From the NCBI RefSeq assembly GCF_013213835.1, contig NZ_JABSSU010000003.1:549796-613795 (forward strand): a stretch of 64,000 bases of DNA. The letters are read 5' to 3'. A program made the position numbers and the translations under genes. The stretch's first letter is position 1; each line of letters starts with the position of its first letter. Shown here piece after piece: positions 18,701 to 26,893 of the stretch. This DNA comes from Winogradskyella sp. Its GTDB lineage: Bacteria > Bacteroidota > Bacteroidia > Flavobacteriales > Flavobacteriaceae. A model generated the notes under the pieces. The model had not been told where the DNA came from and did not search any database. It worked only from the letters and a program-made list of their open reading frames with translations.

Positions 18701-18999
18701 CCATACTTGTTGGATATGTATGTCAATCCCTTATCTGCATCTATCTGTATGTTAGAAATTGGCACGTCATTATCAATAACTTTCATCATGTTACCGGTAG
18801 ACAAATCCCAAAACTTTACAGATTTATCATCAAAACTACCATAAGATACCAGCACGTTTTGCACACTATCAATTTTAGCAAAAGTGATATGACCAGCATG
18901 AGCAGATTGTATTTCTATCTTAGATTTTTGAGCAGTACTAAATTGAATACAAACAACACTAAGAATGATATATATTTTGAATAAAAAAGCGGATTTCAT
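15751..18999 (-). CDS. Exported WD40-like propeller protein with C-terminal caspase-like (C14) peptidase domain
   Basis: A signal peptide (residues 1-23, CIQFSTAQ) is followed by about 700 residues of WD40/quinoprotein-like repeats (GHITFAKIDSVQNVLVSYGS, FWDLSTGNM). A short bacterial Ig-like region follows (NGKRILLDSNLEDASLKVDL). The peptidase C14 caspase domain is at about 830-1082. The catalytic dyad is intact: H912 in YFAGHGV and C969 in LDACQSAG. Bacterial orthocaspases cut after Arg or Lys. Unlike most, this one should be outside the cytoplasm. It is the first of three same-strand genes (caspase, VWA, AAA+), 90 nt before the VWA ATG. No lipobox or type IX C-terminal sorting domain is visible. 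Confidence 0.88.
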   Translation of the reverse strand: MKSAFLFKIYIILSVVCIQFSTAQKSKIEIQSAHAGHITFAKIDSVQNVLVSYGSFDDKSVKFWDLSTGNMMKVIDNDVPISNIQIDADKGLTYISNKYGIKAISNKKLSVVKEYKIQYLKNFVYFPKHETIYYVAGTEEFNGVNTFYVLDITTGKHIESSSKWPSQGYPNKAKLVGSNNFIEFKTNFLENIYFDPASGQFVNFNSNHLGFFSNYDLLYADIVDEKQVKLIRYNARNEKVVWEKLIDVKDTKLIGRTQSIQAVFTLDESGIWVMTSTSDVFELDAKTGEVKGVMTSDKYKTKIIADNNYVYILERTSSSLKASGYFNKYKRYSNIPLATYGYSIFNANRFEPFFTSKENGFVFNDLSGNIGSFSINPHGIQLSNYLTQYNQDIGLSGKFKINEETKQVFYCMGKKEGIKSFKLNKTESFKQHFISDNQKQKAIIDSKDEFVIVRGDKSFDVYDNATSKGQTIAIENVNTIVGFNTAFSEHQFAILLNDEVVFDQEYKRRIDVYNKRTKKLLWQKEGDYDNVMFIGDGKQLAAFNISKQDFEILNAETGKLERSFKVSDISFSDSVDLNPSESFMLVSGYRKDLSIYNLVTGEKMTSTNQFNEDYSKASFINDDVYMLLINGHFRFYNVNTHQELLRLYIFLDNEWLAHAPNGQFEGSQKAWNRVIFTKGTEVVPLNRVFTQFYTPNLVYNVLQDTSRINSDLDISKLNKAPVVSIDLVDGKRNVKTDEGTIDVEKEDLSITLSADAFNDDVKEIRLYQNGKRILLDSNLEDASLKVDLQLIEGENKIEAIAVNSQDTESAPRTLRVRKRKKAQEDNKNINLHLVTIGIDKYKNPKYNLNYAVADAEGFNASISSGIKALVPDIITYEIKDSEANKKKIISTLETVSKNAKQEDILIFYFAGHGVMSEGQQKEFYLIPHDLTQFYGNDDALKLKGVSAAELKALSSNILAQKQLFVLDACQSAGALNSLIARGAAEEKAIAQLARSTGTHWLTASGSEQFATEFAELGHGAFTYALLEALSGKADSGDSKITVNEIKAYIESRVPELSEQYKGTPQYPSSFGFGQDFPVSVKQ

Positions 19000-19189
19000 G
19001 TATTCTGATTTCTAATCAACAAGTTACTAGGTACAAAAACAAAGCCAAAACAGACTTTATGTTGTCATTAAAGATATCAAAAATCGTATTTCAATCTTCA
19101 ATCATTATAAAAATAGATTAACATCCTTTTGTGAATCTATAGTGCCTTTTTCCTTAATTTTATGCAACAACTAAACTAACTTTAAATTT

Positions 19190-22100
19190 ATGAGAAAACA
19201 CATATCTCTACTTCTACTCCTTGTTATTGGATCGCTTTCTGCACAAAAGCTTTCAATGGATTTAGTTAAAAACATGGCACCAAGAAATATTGGTCCTGGC
19301 GGCATGTCTGGTCGTGTTACAGCGATAGATGTTGTGGTTAACAATCCAGATATTATGTATGTTGGCACTGCTTCTGGTGGACTTTGGAAATCGACTTCAG
19401 GTGGCATAAAATGGGAACCTATTTTTGATGAAGAGCTAACTGCATCTATTGGTGCTGTTGAAATTCAGCAATCTAATCCAAGTGTCATTTGGGTTGGTAC
19501 AGGAGAAGGAAATCCTCGTAATTCGCTTAATGGCGGATATGGTGTTTACAAGTCTATAGATGGCGGAAAATCATGGATGGCAATGGGTCTTGAAAACACT
19601 AGACATATTCATAGAATAATCGTTGACCCAACAAATCCAGATGTGGTCTATGTTGGTGCCATTGGTTCGCCTTGGGGCATTCATCCAGAACGTGGCGTTT
19701 ATAAAACAACAGATGGTGGTTTAACTTGGAAAAAAATCCTTTATGCTAACGACAAAACTGGTGTTGCTGATTTGGTGATGGATCCTTCAAATCCTAATAA
19801 ACTTATTGCGACATTATGGGAACACAAGCGCGATCCTTGGTTTTTTAAATCTGGCGGAAAAGGTTCTGGTCTTCATATTACGCATGATGGCGGAAAAACA
19901 TGGAAAAAAATCACAGAAGATGATGGATTTCCTAAAGGTGACCTAGGAAGAATTGGTGTTGCCATAGCACCTGGAAAACCCAATGTAGTTTATGCTCTAG
20001 TAGAAGCTAAAAAAAATGCTTTATACAAAAGTGAAGATGGTGGTTTTAAATGGAAAAAGATAAATGACAAAAATGATATTGGTAACCGACCATTTTATTA
20101 TTCTGAAATATATGTAGATCCGCAAAACGAAAATAGAGTCTATTCCATTTTTACATACGTTAATGTGTCTGAAGATGGAGGAAAGAACTTCACCCAATTA
20201 ATGCCTGCTTATGGTGTTAGTAATGGTGTGCATCCAGACCATCATGCGTGGTGGATTCATCCTGAAAATGGAAACTTTATGATTGATGGCAATGATGGCG
20301 GAATGAACATTACAAAAGATGGTGGCAAAACATGGCGTTTTATTGGTAATCTTCCTGTGGCACAATTCTATCACATTGCCGTAGATAATGAATTCCCATA
20401 CAATGTTTATGGTGGTATGCAAGATAATGGCTCATGGCGTGGACCAGCTTATGTATGGCGCTCACAAGGCATTAGAAACAGCTATTGGCAAGAAATAAGT
20501 TTTGGTGATGGCTTTGATGTGGTACCAGATAAGGATGATTCTCGTTATGGTTGGTCTATGAGTCAACAAGGTTATGTAAGTCGTTATGATTGGCAAACAG
20601 GTAATAATTATAGTGTGAGACCTACACATCCAGAACCTGATGTAGAATTGCGATTTAATTGGAATTCAGCAATAAATATTGACCCTTTTGATAATAGCAC
20701 TATCTATTTTGGTAGTCAGTTTGTACATAAATCAACCGACAAAGGAGAAACTTGGACCATAATATCAGATGATTTAACCACGAATGATCCTGAAAAACAA
20801 AAACAAGGAGAAAGTGGTGGTTTAACAATGGATGCCACAGGTGCAGAAAATCACTGTTCTATTTTAGTTATTGAACCATCACCCGTAGAAAAAAACATGC
20901 TTTGGGTTGGCACAGATGATGGTCGTGTGCATTATACCACTGACGGTGGAAGCAGTTGGATAGATGTTACAAAAAATATTAAAGATCTTCCCGAAGGCAG
21001 TTGGATTCCTCAAATAAAAGCGTCAAACAAGAATAAAGGTGAAGCGCTGCTTGTAGCAAACGATTATAGACGTTTTAACTACTCCGCATATGTTTACAGA
21101 ACTAAAAATTACGGCAAAACTTGGGAACGAATTGTTGACGATAAAGACGTTAAAAGTTATGCACTAGCTATTGTTGAAGACCTTATAGAACCTAACCTAA
21201 TGTTCTTAGGAACTGATGATGGTTTATACATAACCATTGATGCTGGTGAAAATTGGACAAAATGGACCGAAGGTTTCCCAACAACATCTGTAAAAGATTT
21301 AGTGATTCATCCAAGAGAACATGATTTAATCATTGGTACATTTGGTAGAGCTGCTTGGGTATTAGATGACATAAGACCTCTAAGAGCAATAGCAGCGAAT
21401 AAGGAAGTTATAAATGCTAACATTCAACTTTTTGATACACCAACTGCTTACCAAGCAGCTTACCAACAACCAACTGGTAGTCGTTTTGGTGGCGATGCTT
21501 TATACCATGGTGAAAATCGTGGCGTCGGAGCACGATTTACTTATGTATTCAATAAAAAAGAACAATCGGACAGTGAGGCTCTCAAAGCGAACGACGATGA
21601 AATTAAAGAGGCTTCAAATACCTCAGCCTCCAAAAATGAAAAAACTGTAAGATGGGATTCGTTAACATTGAAAATTTATGATGGAGAACGTTTAATACGA
21701 ACGCTAAAACGTAAAGCGCCAAAAGAAAATGGACTTCATAAGTGGACTTGGTATATGAACGAATCGGGAGTTGACTATCCTTCAAGAACTATTAGAAAAA
21801 GAAACAGAGAGCCAGGTGGAGTTTCAGTAAAACCAGGTACATACAAAGCCGTGTTGCATTATGGCGATAAAACCTCTGAAACTACAATTAAAGTTGCGTC
21901 TGACCCACGTTTAAATATATCACAAAATAATATCAATGAAGTTTACAATGCCAGTAAGCAACTTGAACAGTTACAGCAAACGGCTGCTGATGCTGTTAAA
22001 CAGTTGGTTGAAAGTAAAACGATAGCGCAAAACTATAAACAGAAATTGTCTAAACACGATAAAGAATTGTACAAAACACAGATTGACTTATCAAAAGAGA

Positions 22101-22408
22101 CCATTAAGACTATAGACAGTCTAATTGATAAGTTTTTAGGTAAAGTAGATAAAAGACAAGGAATAACTAGGAATCCTGAAGTTACGCCAATGCAAAGATT
22201 AGGCACAGCGCAATGGTATGTTGGTGAAAGTCAAAATGGATTGACATCTACAGAGAACACACTTATTAAACAAGCTAAAGATGCATTAGATGAACTATTG
22301 GGTGAAACCAATAACTTTTTCACTGAAAAATGGAAAGCATATCAAAGCAAAATGGAAAATATAGCAGTGAATCCTTTTAAAGAAACCAAGGTATTTAGTA
22401 TCGATTAA
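19190..22408 (+). CDS. Large exported sortilin/BNR (Asp-box) beta-propeller protein
   Basis: A signal peptide (MRKHISLLLLLVIGSLSAQ) is followed by two seven- to ten-bladed propeller regions with many Asp-box motifs (SIDGGKSW, TTDGGLTWKK, SEDGGFKW, TKDGGKTW, STDKGETW). This is the VPS10/sortilin-like or BNR type found in glycosidases and binding proteins. The C-terminal 250 residues include a beta-sandwich-like segment and a helical region rich in Gln and Lys. No catalytic residues can be assigned with confidence, and no type IX C-terminal sorting domain is seen, the chain ending KVFSID. It is divergent from the caspase gene across a 190-bp gap. The role is unknown; protein or polysaccharide binding is plausible. 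Confidence 0.8.
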   Translation: MRKHISLLLLLVIGSLSAQKLSMDLVKNMAPRNIGPGGMSGRVTAIDVVVNNPDIMYVGTASGGLWKSTSGGIKWEPIFDEELTASIGAVEIQQSNPSVIWVGTGEGNPRNSLNGGYGVYKSIDGGKSWMAMGLENTRHIHRIIVDPTNPDVVYVGAIGSPWGIHPERGVYKTTDGGLTWKKILYANDKTGVADLVMDPSNPNKLIATLWEHKRDPWFFKSGGKGSGLHITHDGGKTWKKITEDDGFPKGDLGRIGVAIAPGKPNVVYALVEAKKNALYKSEDGGFKWKKINDKNDIGNRPFYYSEIYVDPQNENRVYSIFTYVNVSEDGGKNFTQLMPAYGVSNGVHPDHHAWWIHPENGNFMIDGNDGGMNITKDGGKTWRFIGNLPVAQFYHIAVDNEFPYNVYGGMQDNGSWRGPAYVWRSQGIRNSYWQEISFGDGFDVVPDKDDSRYGWSMSQQGYVSRYDWQTGNNYSVRPTHPEPDVELRFNWNSAINIDPFDNSTIYFGSQFVHKSTDKGETWTIISDDLTTNDPEKQKQGESGGLTMDATGAENHCSILVIEPSPVEKNMLWVGTDDGRVHYTTDGGSSWIDVTKNIKDLPEGSWIPQIKASNKNKGEALLVANDYRRFNYSAYVYRTKNYGKTWERIVDDKDVKSYALAIVEDLIEPNLMFLGTDDGLYITIDAGENWTKWTEGFPTTSVKDLVIHPREHDLIIGTFGRAAWVLDDIRPLRAIAANKEVINANIQLFDTPTAYQAAYQQPTGSRFGGDALYHGENRGVGARFTYVFNKKEQSDSEALKANDDEIKEASNTSASKNEKTVRWDSLTLKIYDGERLIRTLKRKAPKENGLHKWTWYMNESGVDYPSRTIRKRNREPGGVSVKPGTYKAVLHYGDKTSETTIKVASDPRLNISQNNINEVYNASKQLEQLQQTAADAVKQLVESKTIAQNYKQKLSKHDKELYKTQIDLSKETIKTIDSLIDKFLGKVDKRQGITRNPEVTPMQRLGTAQWYVGESQNGLTSTENTLIKQAKDALDELLGETNNFFTEKWKAYQSKMENIAVNPFKETKVFSID

Positions 22409-22425
22409 ATAAAATTGTAAGTTTT

Positions 22426-22461
22426 AAAAAAGCTGTTTGATTACCTTCAAACGGCTTTTTT
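22426..22461. terminator. Bidirectional terminator between the BNR protein and the hydroxy-acid oxidase
   Basis: The 15-nt arms AAAAAAGCTGTTTGA and TCAAACGGCTTTTTT pair with one G-T wobble around a short TTACCT loop. A-rich and T-rich flanks make it work for both convergent genes. Confidence 0.88.
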
Positions 22462-22474
22462 ATTTAATAATTAC

Positions 22475-23635
22475 TTATCCTAGACTTAATGATTTGAGCT
22501 CATTAATAGATTCCACGCCTAATTGAACCATATTATTTTTTAAATCATCGGTGAGTATGTGTGTTACATGGTCGGGACCACATTTACCGAGTGCAGCAAC
22601 ACCATATAGAAAAGGCCTACCTATCATTACAAAATCAGCACCTAAAGACAGCGCACGCATAACATCTAAACCAGTTCTTACGCCACTATCTAATAAAATA
22701 GGAACTCTTTTATTTACAGCCTTTGCAACCTCAGGAAGCGCTTTAATAGAAGCTGGTGCACCATTAAATTGACGTCCTCCATGATTAGAAACCCAAATAC
22801 CATTTAATCCTATTTTTATAGCTTGGTAAGCATCTTCAGGATGTAAAATTCCTTTAATAATAACAGTTCCTTTCCAATACGCTTTGAGTGTTTTGCAATA
22901 ATCCCAATCTAATGTTCCACCTAAACGATTGCCAACAAAGCCGCTTACAAATTTAAAATCGGTTTTACCCACATAATCTTCAATAGTTCTTAATCTAGGC
23001 AACCCTCTTTGTATGGTTTTAAGTGACCATACAGGATGTTTAATACCATCCCATGTAAGTTTTGGAGTCATCTTTGGTGGCATTTGCATACCAGCACGTT
23101 TAGTGCGTTCACGCCTACTTGCCATAGGTACATCTGCAGTAATTACAAGTGTATGAAATCCAGATTTTTTTGCTCTATCTAAAATTGAAAAAGCCAGGTC
23201 TAAAGACTTTGGTGGATATAATTGAAACCAGCCTTGGTTTCCTACTACGCTACCTACTTCTTCAGGTGTTTCCGTTGCTACCGTACTTAGACAAAAAGGA
23301 ATTTGCAATCGGTTGGCTGCTTCAGCAAGAATAAGTTCTGCTCGAGGCCATATTAATCCAGTTAATCCTATTGGAGATATACCTATTGGACATGCATACT
23401 TCTTACCTAAAAGTTGAATACTAGTATCAGCTTCTATGTGTCCTTTGCAAAACCTTGGGGTAAATTCTATGGCATTAAATGCAGCTCTATTTCGTTTTAG
23501 TAAATCCTCATCACCAGTACCAGATTCTAAATATGCCCATGCAACTTCAGGAATTCTTTTTTTGGCTTTTATTGCCAAATCCTCTATTGCAGGAAATTGA
23601 TTAGAAAGTTTGGTTTTATACTTTTCGTAAGACAT
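22475..23635 (-). CDS. FMN-dependent alpha-hydroxy-acid oxidase (L-lactate dehydrogenase LldD type)
   Basis: This FMN TIM-barrel enzyme oxidises L-lactate or another 2-hydroxy acid to the keto acid. The active-site His is H285 in SNHGGRQ. Other family marks are the N-terminal AWAYLESGTGDED, ISPIGLTGL, FQLYPP, VITADVPMASRRER and the FMN phosphate site LDSGVRTG...MIGRPFLYG. At 386 residues it is the normal single-domain length, without a cytochrome b2 domain. It starts 19 nt after the fnr stop codon and is probably transcribed with it. The exact substrate (lactate, glycolate, mandelate) cannot be read from sequence. Confidence 0.9.
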   Translation of the reverse strand: MSYEKYKTKLSNQFPAIEDLAIKAKKRIPEVAWAYLESGTGDEDLLKRNRAAFNAIEFTPRFCKGHIEADTSIQLLGKKYACPIGISPIGLTGLIWPRAELILAEAANRLQIPFCLSTVATETPEEVGSVVGNQGWFQLYPPKSLDLAFSILDRAKKSGFHTLVITADVPMASRRERTKRAGMQMPPKMTPKLTWDGIKHPVWSLKTIQRGLPRLRTIEDYVGKTDFKFVSGFVGNRLGGTLDWDYCKTLKAYWKGTVIIKGILHPEDAYQAIKIGLNGIWVSNHGGRQFNGAPASIKALPEVAKAVNKRVPILLDSGVRTGLDVMRALSLGADFVMIGRPFLYGVAALGKCGPDHVTHILTDDLKNNMVQLGVESINELKSLSLG

Positions 23636-23654
23636 TAAATGAAACTAGAAATCT

Positions 23655-24332
23655 CTACTCAATCCATTGCAACTTTTTATAGTTGTCAATTTTGATTTGT
23701 TTTCCTTTGGTAGAAATTAAACCTTCTTTTTTGAATTGAGATAAAATTCTAATGGCAGATTCTGTAGCTGTACCAACTATGTTTGCGTAATCTTCACGAG
23801 ATAAAATTATATTTAAGAAGTCGTCTTCATCAGTACCAAAACTATCATGCACGTACATTAAGATTTCTGCCATTCTGCGTTTAACAGACTTCTGAGCCAT
23901 GTTAACAATAGTGTTGTCAGACTCTTTTAAATCTTGAGCCATACCTCTTAGTACATCCATAGTGAATTTAGGATTCTTTTGAAGATCTGACATAATTTCA
24001 CTCTTTGGTATAAAGCACATTTCCATGTCTGTTAATGCCGTAGCACTCAGATTAGATTTTTGCTCAGTTACAAGTGAACGCTTACCTAATAGCCCACCTT
24101 TAACTACAAGTTTGACAACTTGATCTTTACCATTTTCGCTCAGTTTTGTCAATTTACAAACGCCATCTTTAACGCAATAAACACCATTTATAGTGTCTCC
24201 TTCTTCAAAAACAGGCTGACCTTTTTTATATAATTTACCAGTTTTACATGCAGAGACGCGCCTTAATTCGTCTGTAGATAAAGACTTTAACGCATTAAAC
24301 TCTTTAATAATACACGATTCACATTTACCCAT
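23655..24332 (-). CDS. fnr: FNR-like Crp/Fnr family regulator, probable oxygen sensor
   Basis: An N-terminal cyclic-nucleotide-binding fold (about 25-145) and a C-terminal winged helix (recognition helix GTATESAIRILSQF) identify the family. Cysteines are at 4, 7, 29, 53, 59 and 106. C4-x2-C7 and C106 (DMEMCFIP) align with C20, C23 and C122 of E. coli FNR, with exactly the same 99-residue distance from C7 to C106. The counterpart of E. coli C29 (position 13) is absent; C29 here is a possible fourth ligand. In the recognition helix the Glu and Arg of FNR (E..xR) are kept and FNR Ser212 is Ile. It is divergent from ccoI, and palindromic sites in front of ccoI, ccoS and hemN fit it as activator. 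Confidence 0.88.
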   Translation of the reverse strand: MGKCESCIIKEFNALKSLSTDELRRVSACKTGKLYKKGQPVFEEGDTINGVYCVKDGVCKLTKLSENGKDQVVKLVVKGGLLGKRSLVTEQKSNLSATALTDMEMCFIPKSEIMSDLQKNPKFTMDVLRGMAQDLKESDNTIVNMAQKSVKRRMAEILMYVHDSFGTDEDDFLNIILSREDYANIVGTATESAIRILSQFKKEGLISTKGKQIKIDNYKKLQWIE

Positions 24333-24356
24333 ACCAATTGATTATAGTGATTATAT

Positions 24357-24364
24357 CAAATATA
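24357..24364 (-). promoter_or_regulatory. -7 element of the fnr promoter
   Basis: The minus strand reads TATATTTG, a perfect match to TAnnTTTG, 24 nt before the fnr start codon. The FNR-type palindrome at 24371-24388 is centred 22.5 nt upstream of its last G. The site therefore lies between -33 and -7, a position that would block polymerase, so negative autoregulation is inferred. Confidence 0.6.
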
Positions 24365-24370
24365 AAAATT

Positions 24371-24388
24371 ACATGACAAATATCATAT
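24371..24388. promoter_or_regulatory. FNR-type site 1 (fnr-ccoI intergenic)
   Basis: The sequence is ACATGAC-AAAT-ATCATAT, an imperfect 7-4-7 inverted repeat close to the FNR core TGAT-N4-ATCA. Its centre (24379.5) is 36.5 nt from the last G of the -7-like element GACTTTTG (24409-24416) of ccoI. Sites 2 and 3 have the same spacing. Confidence 0.7.
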
Positions 24389-24408
24389 TATATCCTTTAA
24401 TATAATGT

Positions 24409-24416
24409 GACTTTTG
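24409..24416 (+). promoter_or_regulatory. -7-like element of the ccoI promoter
   Basis: GACTTTTG matches TAnnTTTG except for its first base. It lies 27 nt before the ccoI ATG. Its weakness fits an activator-dependent promoter with the FNR-type site at about -41. Confidence 0.5.
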
Positions 24417-24443
24417 TTACAGGTATAATTGAGCAAATAAAAA

Positions 24444-26819
24444 ATGGAAAACAACACCTGTTTTCATTGTGGTGACGATTGTGGTACTAACCCTATTTCG
24501 TTTCAAGAAAAATCGTTTTGTTGTAATGGTTGTAAAACTGTCTATGAGATTTTTAACGAAAATGACTTAACTTGTTACTACGATTTACAAAACTCACCAG
24601 GAGCAGTTCCGAAGGAAATAGAAGGTAAATACGATTTCTTATCACAAGAAAATATCATAGAACAACTTACAGAATTTAGAAGTGACGATATTGAAATCGC
24701 TACACTTTACATTCCTCATATTCATTGTAGTTCTTGCATTTGGATATTAGAAAACTTAAAGAAACTTAACCCTAACATCACTGATTCTCAGGTTAATTTC
24801 GGTAAGAAAACCGTACGCGTCACCTATAAATCTCAAGACACTGATTTAAAATCTATAGTGCTATTATTAAGTTCTATTGGTTACGAACCTTATATAAGCT
24901 TAGACGACTTTAAATCTGGTAAAAAACACATCAATAGAACACTTATTTACAAACTTGGTGTTGCAGGTTTTGGGTTTGGAAATATTATGTTTTTGTCTTT
25001 TCCAGAGTATTTTGAAATCAATGAATATTGGTTAGAACAATACAAACATATGTTCCGTTGGTTGATGTTTGCATTATCGGTTCCTGTGGTGTTTTACTCG
25101 GCACAAGACTACTTTATTTCAGCTTATAAAGGATTAAAGGCAAAACTTTTAAACATAGATGTACCAATTGCTCTCGGCGTTTCTGTGTTATTCATTAGAA
25201 GTACTATTGAAATTGCCTTTGATATTGGTTCCGGCTTTTTTGACAGCTTAGCAGGGCTCGTATTTTTTCTTCTTGTTGGGAAGTATTTTCAACAAAAAAC
25301 ATACGATTTCTTATCCTTTGAACGCGACTATAAATCCTATTTTCCAATTGCTGTTACCAAGATAGAAAAAGATGGTACCGAGAATTCAATTCAGGTTTAC
25401 GATATTAAAAAAGGTGACCGTTTATTAATTCGAAACGAAGAACTAATTCCTGTAGATGGCATCCTCATTAATGGTAGAGGTAAAATTGATTACAGTTTTG
25501 TTACTGGGGAATCACAAACCGTAACCAAACAATCTGGTGATAAACTTTTTGCTGGTGGAAAACAAACCTCTGGTGTTATAGAAATCGAAACACTTAAATC
25601 TGTTGAGCAAAGTTATCTCACTCAGTTATGGAGTAACGATGTTTTTAATAAAGATAAAGAAGATGGCTTTACCAATATTACAAATTCTATAAGTAAATAT
25701 TTCACCTATGCCATTTTAACAATTGCAGTTATAGCAACATCATATTGGTTATTTGCTGATGCCAGCAAGGCTATGAATGTTTTTACAGCTGTACTTATTA
25801 TTGCTTGTCCTTGTGCTATTGCACTTTCTGCGCCATTTACTTTTGGTAATCTTCTAAGAATATTCGGAAAGCTTAAGTTTTACATTAAAAATGCAAGTGT
25901 CATTGAGCAACTTGCGCAAATCAATACGATTATTTTTGATAAAACAGGAACCATAACTTCTAACAAAAGTAGCAATGCTGTTTATGATGGATTAAAACTT
26001 TCTGATTCTGAAAATTTAGTTTTAAAAAATTCGCTTCGTGGGTCTAACCATCCATTAAGTAGAACCTTATATAATATTCTTGATGAACACAACATTGTCA
26101 CTCTTGACAATTATCAAGAATATGTTGGTAAAGGTATTGAGGCTCAACATAACAATATAAATCTAAAGATAGGTTCGGCAAGTTTTGTCGGTAACAATAC
26201 AAATACCTCAACACTTAACACTACTGTTCATATTAGTAGTAATGACAGGTACAAAGGAAAATTTACATTCTACAACAGTTATAGAAAAGGTGTTTCGAAG
26301 TTATTCAATCTATTGAAGAAAGATAATGACTTGGTTATTCTGTCTGGTGATAATGAAGGTGAACGCGAAAACCTCAAAAAGCTATTGCCGGCGAAAACCA
26401 AACTCATCTTCAATCAAAAACCAGAAGACAAATTAGACTTTATAAAATTTCATCAATCTGAAGGTGCAAAAGTCCTTATGATTGGTGATGGACTTAATGA
26501 TGCTGGTGCATTAGCACAGAGTAATGTTGGTATAGCAATTTCTGAAGATATCAATGTATTCTCGCCTGCCTGTGATGCCATTTTAGATGCTTCAAAATTT
26601 AGCGATTTATACAGATTTATTAGAGCATCGAAGTCAGCAATAAAAATCATAAAATGGAGCTTTGTACTCTCATTTATATACAACGTCATTGGATTATACT
26701 TTGCAGTAACTGGACAATTAGCACCAGTTGTTGCTGCCATTTTAATGCCGTTAAGCTCTATAAGTATTGTAGTGTTTACAACGATTTGCACCAATATTTT
26801 AGGACAAAAACTGAAATAA
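24444..26819 (+). CDS. ccoI: CcoI/FixI-type copper P1B-ATPase for cbb3 oxidase assembly
   Basis: This integral membrane P-type ATPase moves copper for cytochrome cbb3 oxidase assembly. An N-terminal Cys cluster (C6, C9, C13, C26, C27, C30; the CFHCG and FCCNGC blocks) is typical of FixI-type proteins. A heavy-metal domain with C95-x2-C98 (HCSSCIW), TGES, the intramembrane CPC motif (about 454-456), the phosphorylated D499 in DKTGT and the hinge GDGLNDAGAL follow. About eight membrane helices are expected. It is the first gene of the cco unit, 74 nt before ccoS. A separate promoter with an FNR-type site precedes each of ccoI and ccoS. Confidence 0.95.
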   Translation: MENNTCFHCGDDCGTNPISFQEKSFCCNGCKTVYEIFNENDLTCYYDLQNSPGAVPKEIEGKYDFLSQENIIEQLTEFRSDDIEIATLYIPHIHCSSCIWILENLKKLNPNITDSQVNFGKKTVRVTYKSQDTDLKSIVLLLSSIGYEPYISLDDFKSGKKHINRTLIYKLGVAGFGFGNIMFLSFPEYFEINEYWLEQYKHMFRWLMFALSVPVVFYSAQDYFISAYKGLKAKLLNIDVPIALGVSVLFIRSTIEIAFDIGSGFFDSLAGLVFFLLVGKYFQQKTYDFLSFERDYKSYFPIAVTKIEKDGTENSIQVYDIKKGDRLLIRNEELIPVDGILINGRGKIDYSFVTGESQTVTKQSGDKLFAGGKQTSGVIEIETLKSVEQSYLTQLWSNDVFNKDKEDGFTNITNSISKYFTYAILTIAVIATSYWLFADASKAMNVFTAVLIIACPCAIALSAPFTFGNLLRIFGKLKFYIKNASVIEQLAQINTIIFDKTGTITSNKSSNAVYDGLKLSDSENLVLKNSLRGSNHPLSRTLYNILDEHNIVTLDNYQEYVGKGIEAQHNNINLKIGSASFVGNNTNTSTLNTTVHISSNDRYKGKFTFYNSYRKGVSKLFNLLKKDNDLVILSGDNEGERENLKKLLPAKTKLIFNQKPEDKLDFIKFHQSEGAKVLMIGDGLNDAGALAQSNVGIAISEDINVFSPACDAILDASKFSDLYRFIRASKSAIKIIKWSFVLSFIYNVIGLYFAVTGQLAPVVAAILMPLSSISIVVFTTICTNILGQKLK

Positions 26820-26827
26820 AAAAAACC

Positions 26828-26845
26828 ACATGATAAATATCATGT
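26828..26845. promoter_or_regulatory. FNR-type site 2, perfect palindrome before ccoS
   Basis: ACATGAT-AAAT-ATCATGT is a perfect 7-bp inverted repeat with a 4-nt spacer. Its centre (26836.5) is 36.5 nt from the last G of the -7 element at 26866-26873, which places it near -41 of the predicted start site. It lies 9 nt past the ccoI stop codon, so ccoS onward has its own regulated promoter. Confidence 0.78.
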
Positions 26846-26865
26846 TTTAAAAAAAGGATCAAAAG

Positions 26866-26873
26866 TATTTTTG
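26866..26873 (+). promoter_or_regulatory. -7 element of the ccoS-ccoNO-ccoQ-ccoP promoter
   Basis: TATTTTTG is a perfect match to TAnnTTTG, 20 nt before the ccoS ATG. The FNR-type site replaces the -33 region. Confidence 0.65.
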
Positions 26874-26893
26874 ACCCATAACTTCAAATAGGT

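Noticed and set aside
12976..18999. Identification of the caspase/VWA/AAA+ trio as a known VMAP ternary conflict system
   Set aside because: No VMAP-like protein is present, and the caspase has a signal peptide, so it would be separated from the cytosolic partners.
19177..19184. TAACTTTA as -7 element of the BNR protein gene
   Set aside because: It would put the transcription start on the ATG itself and there is no -33 partner, so I did not list it as a promoter.
24333..24370. TTGAT ... ATCAA pair in the fnr leader as a second FNR box
   Set aside because: The half-sites are 12 nt apart instead of 4 and overlap the predicted fnr start region, so they do not form a normal dimer site.
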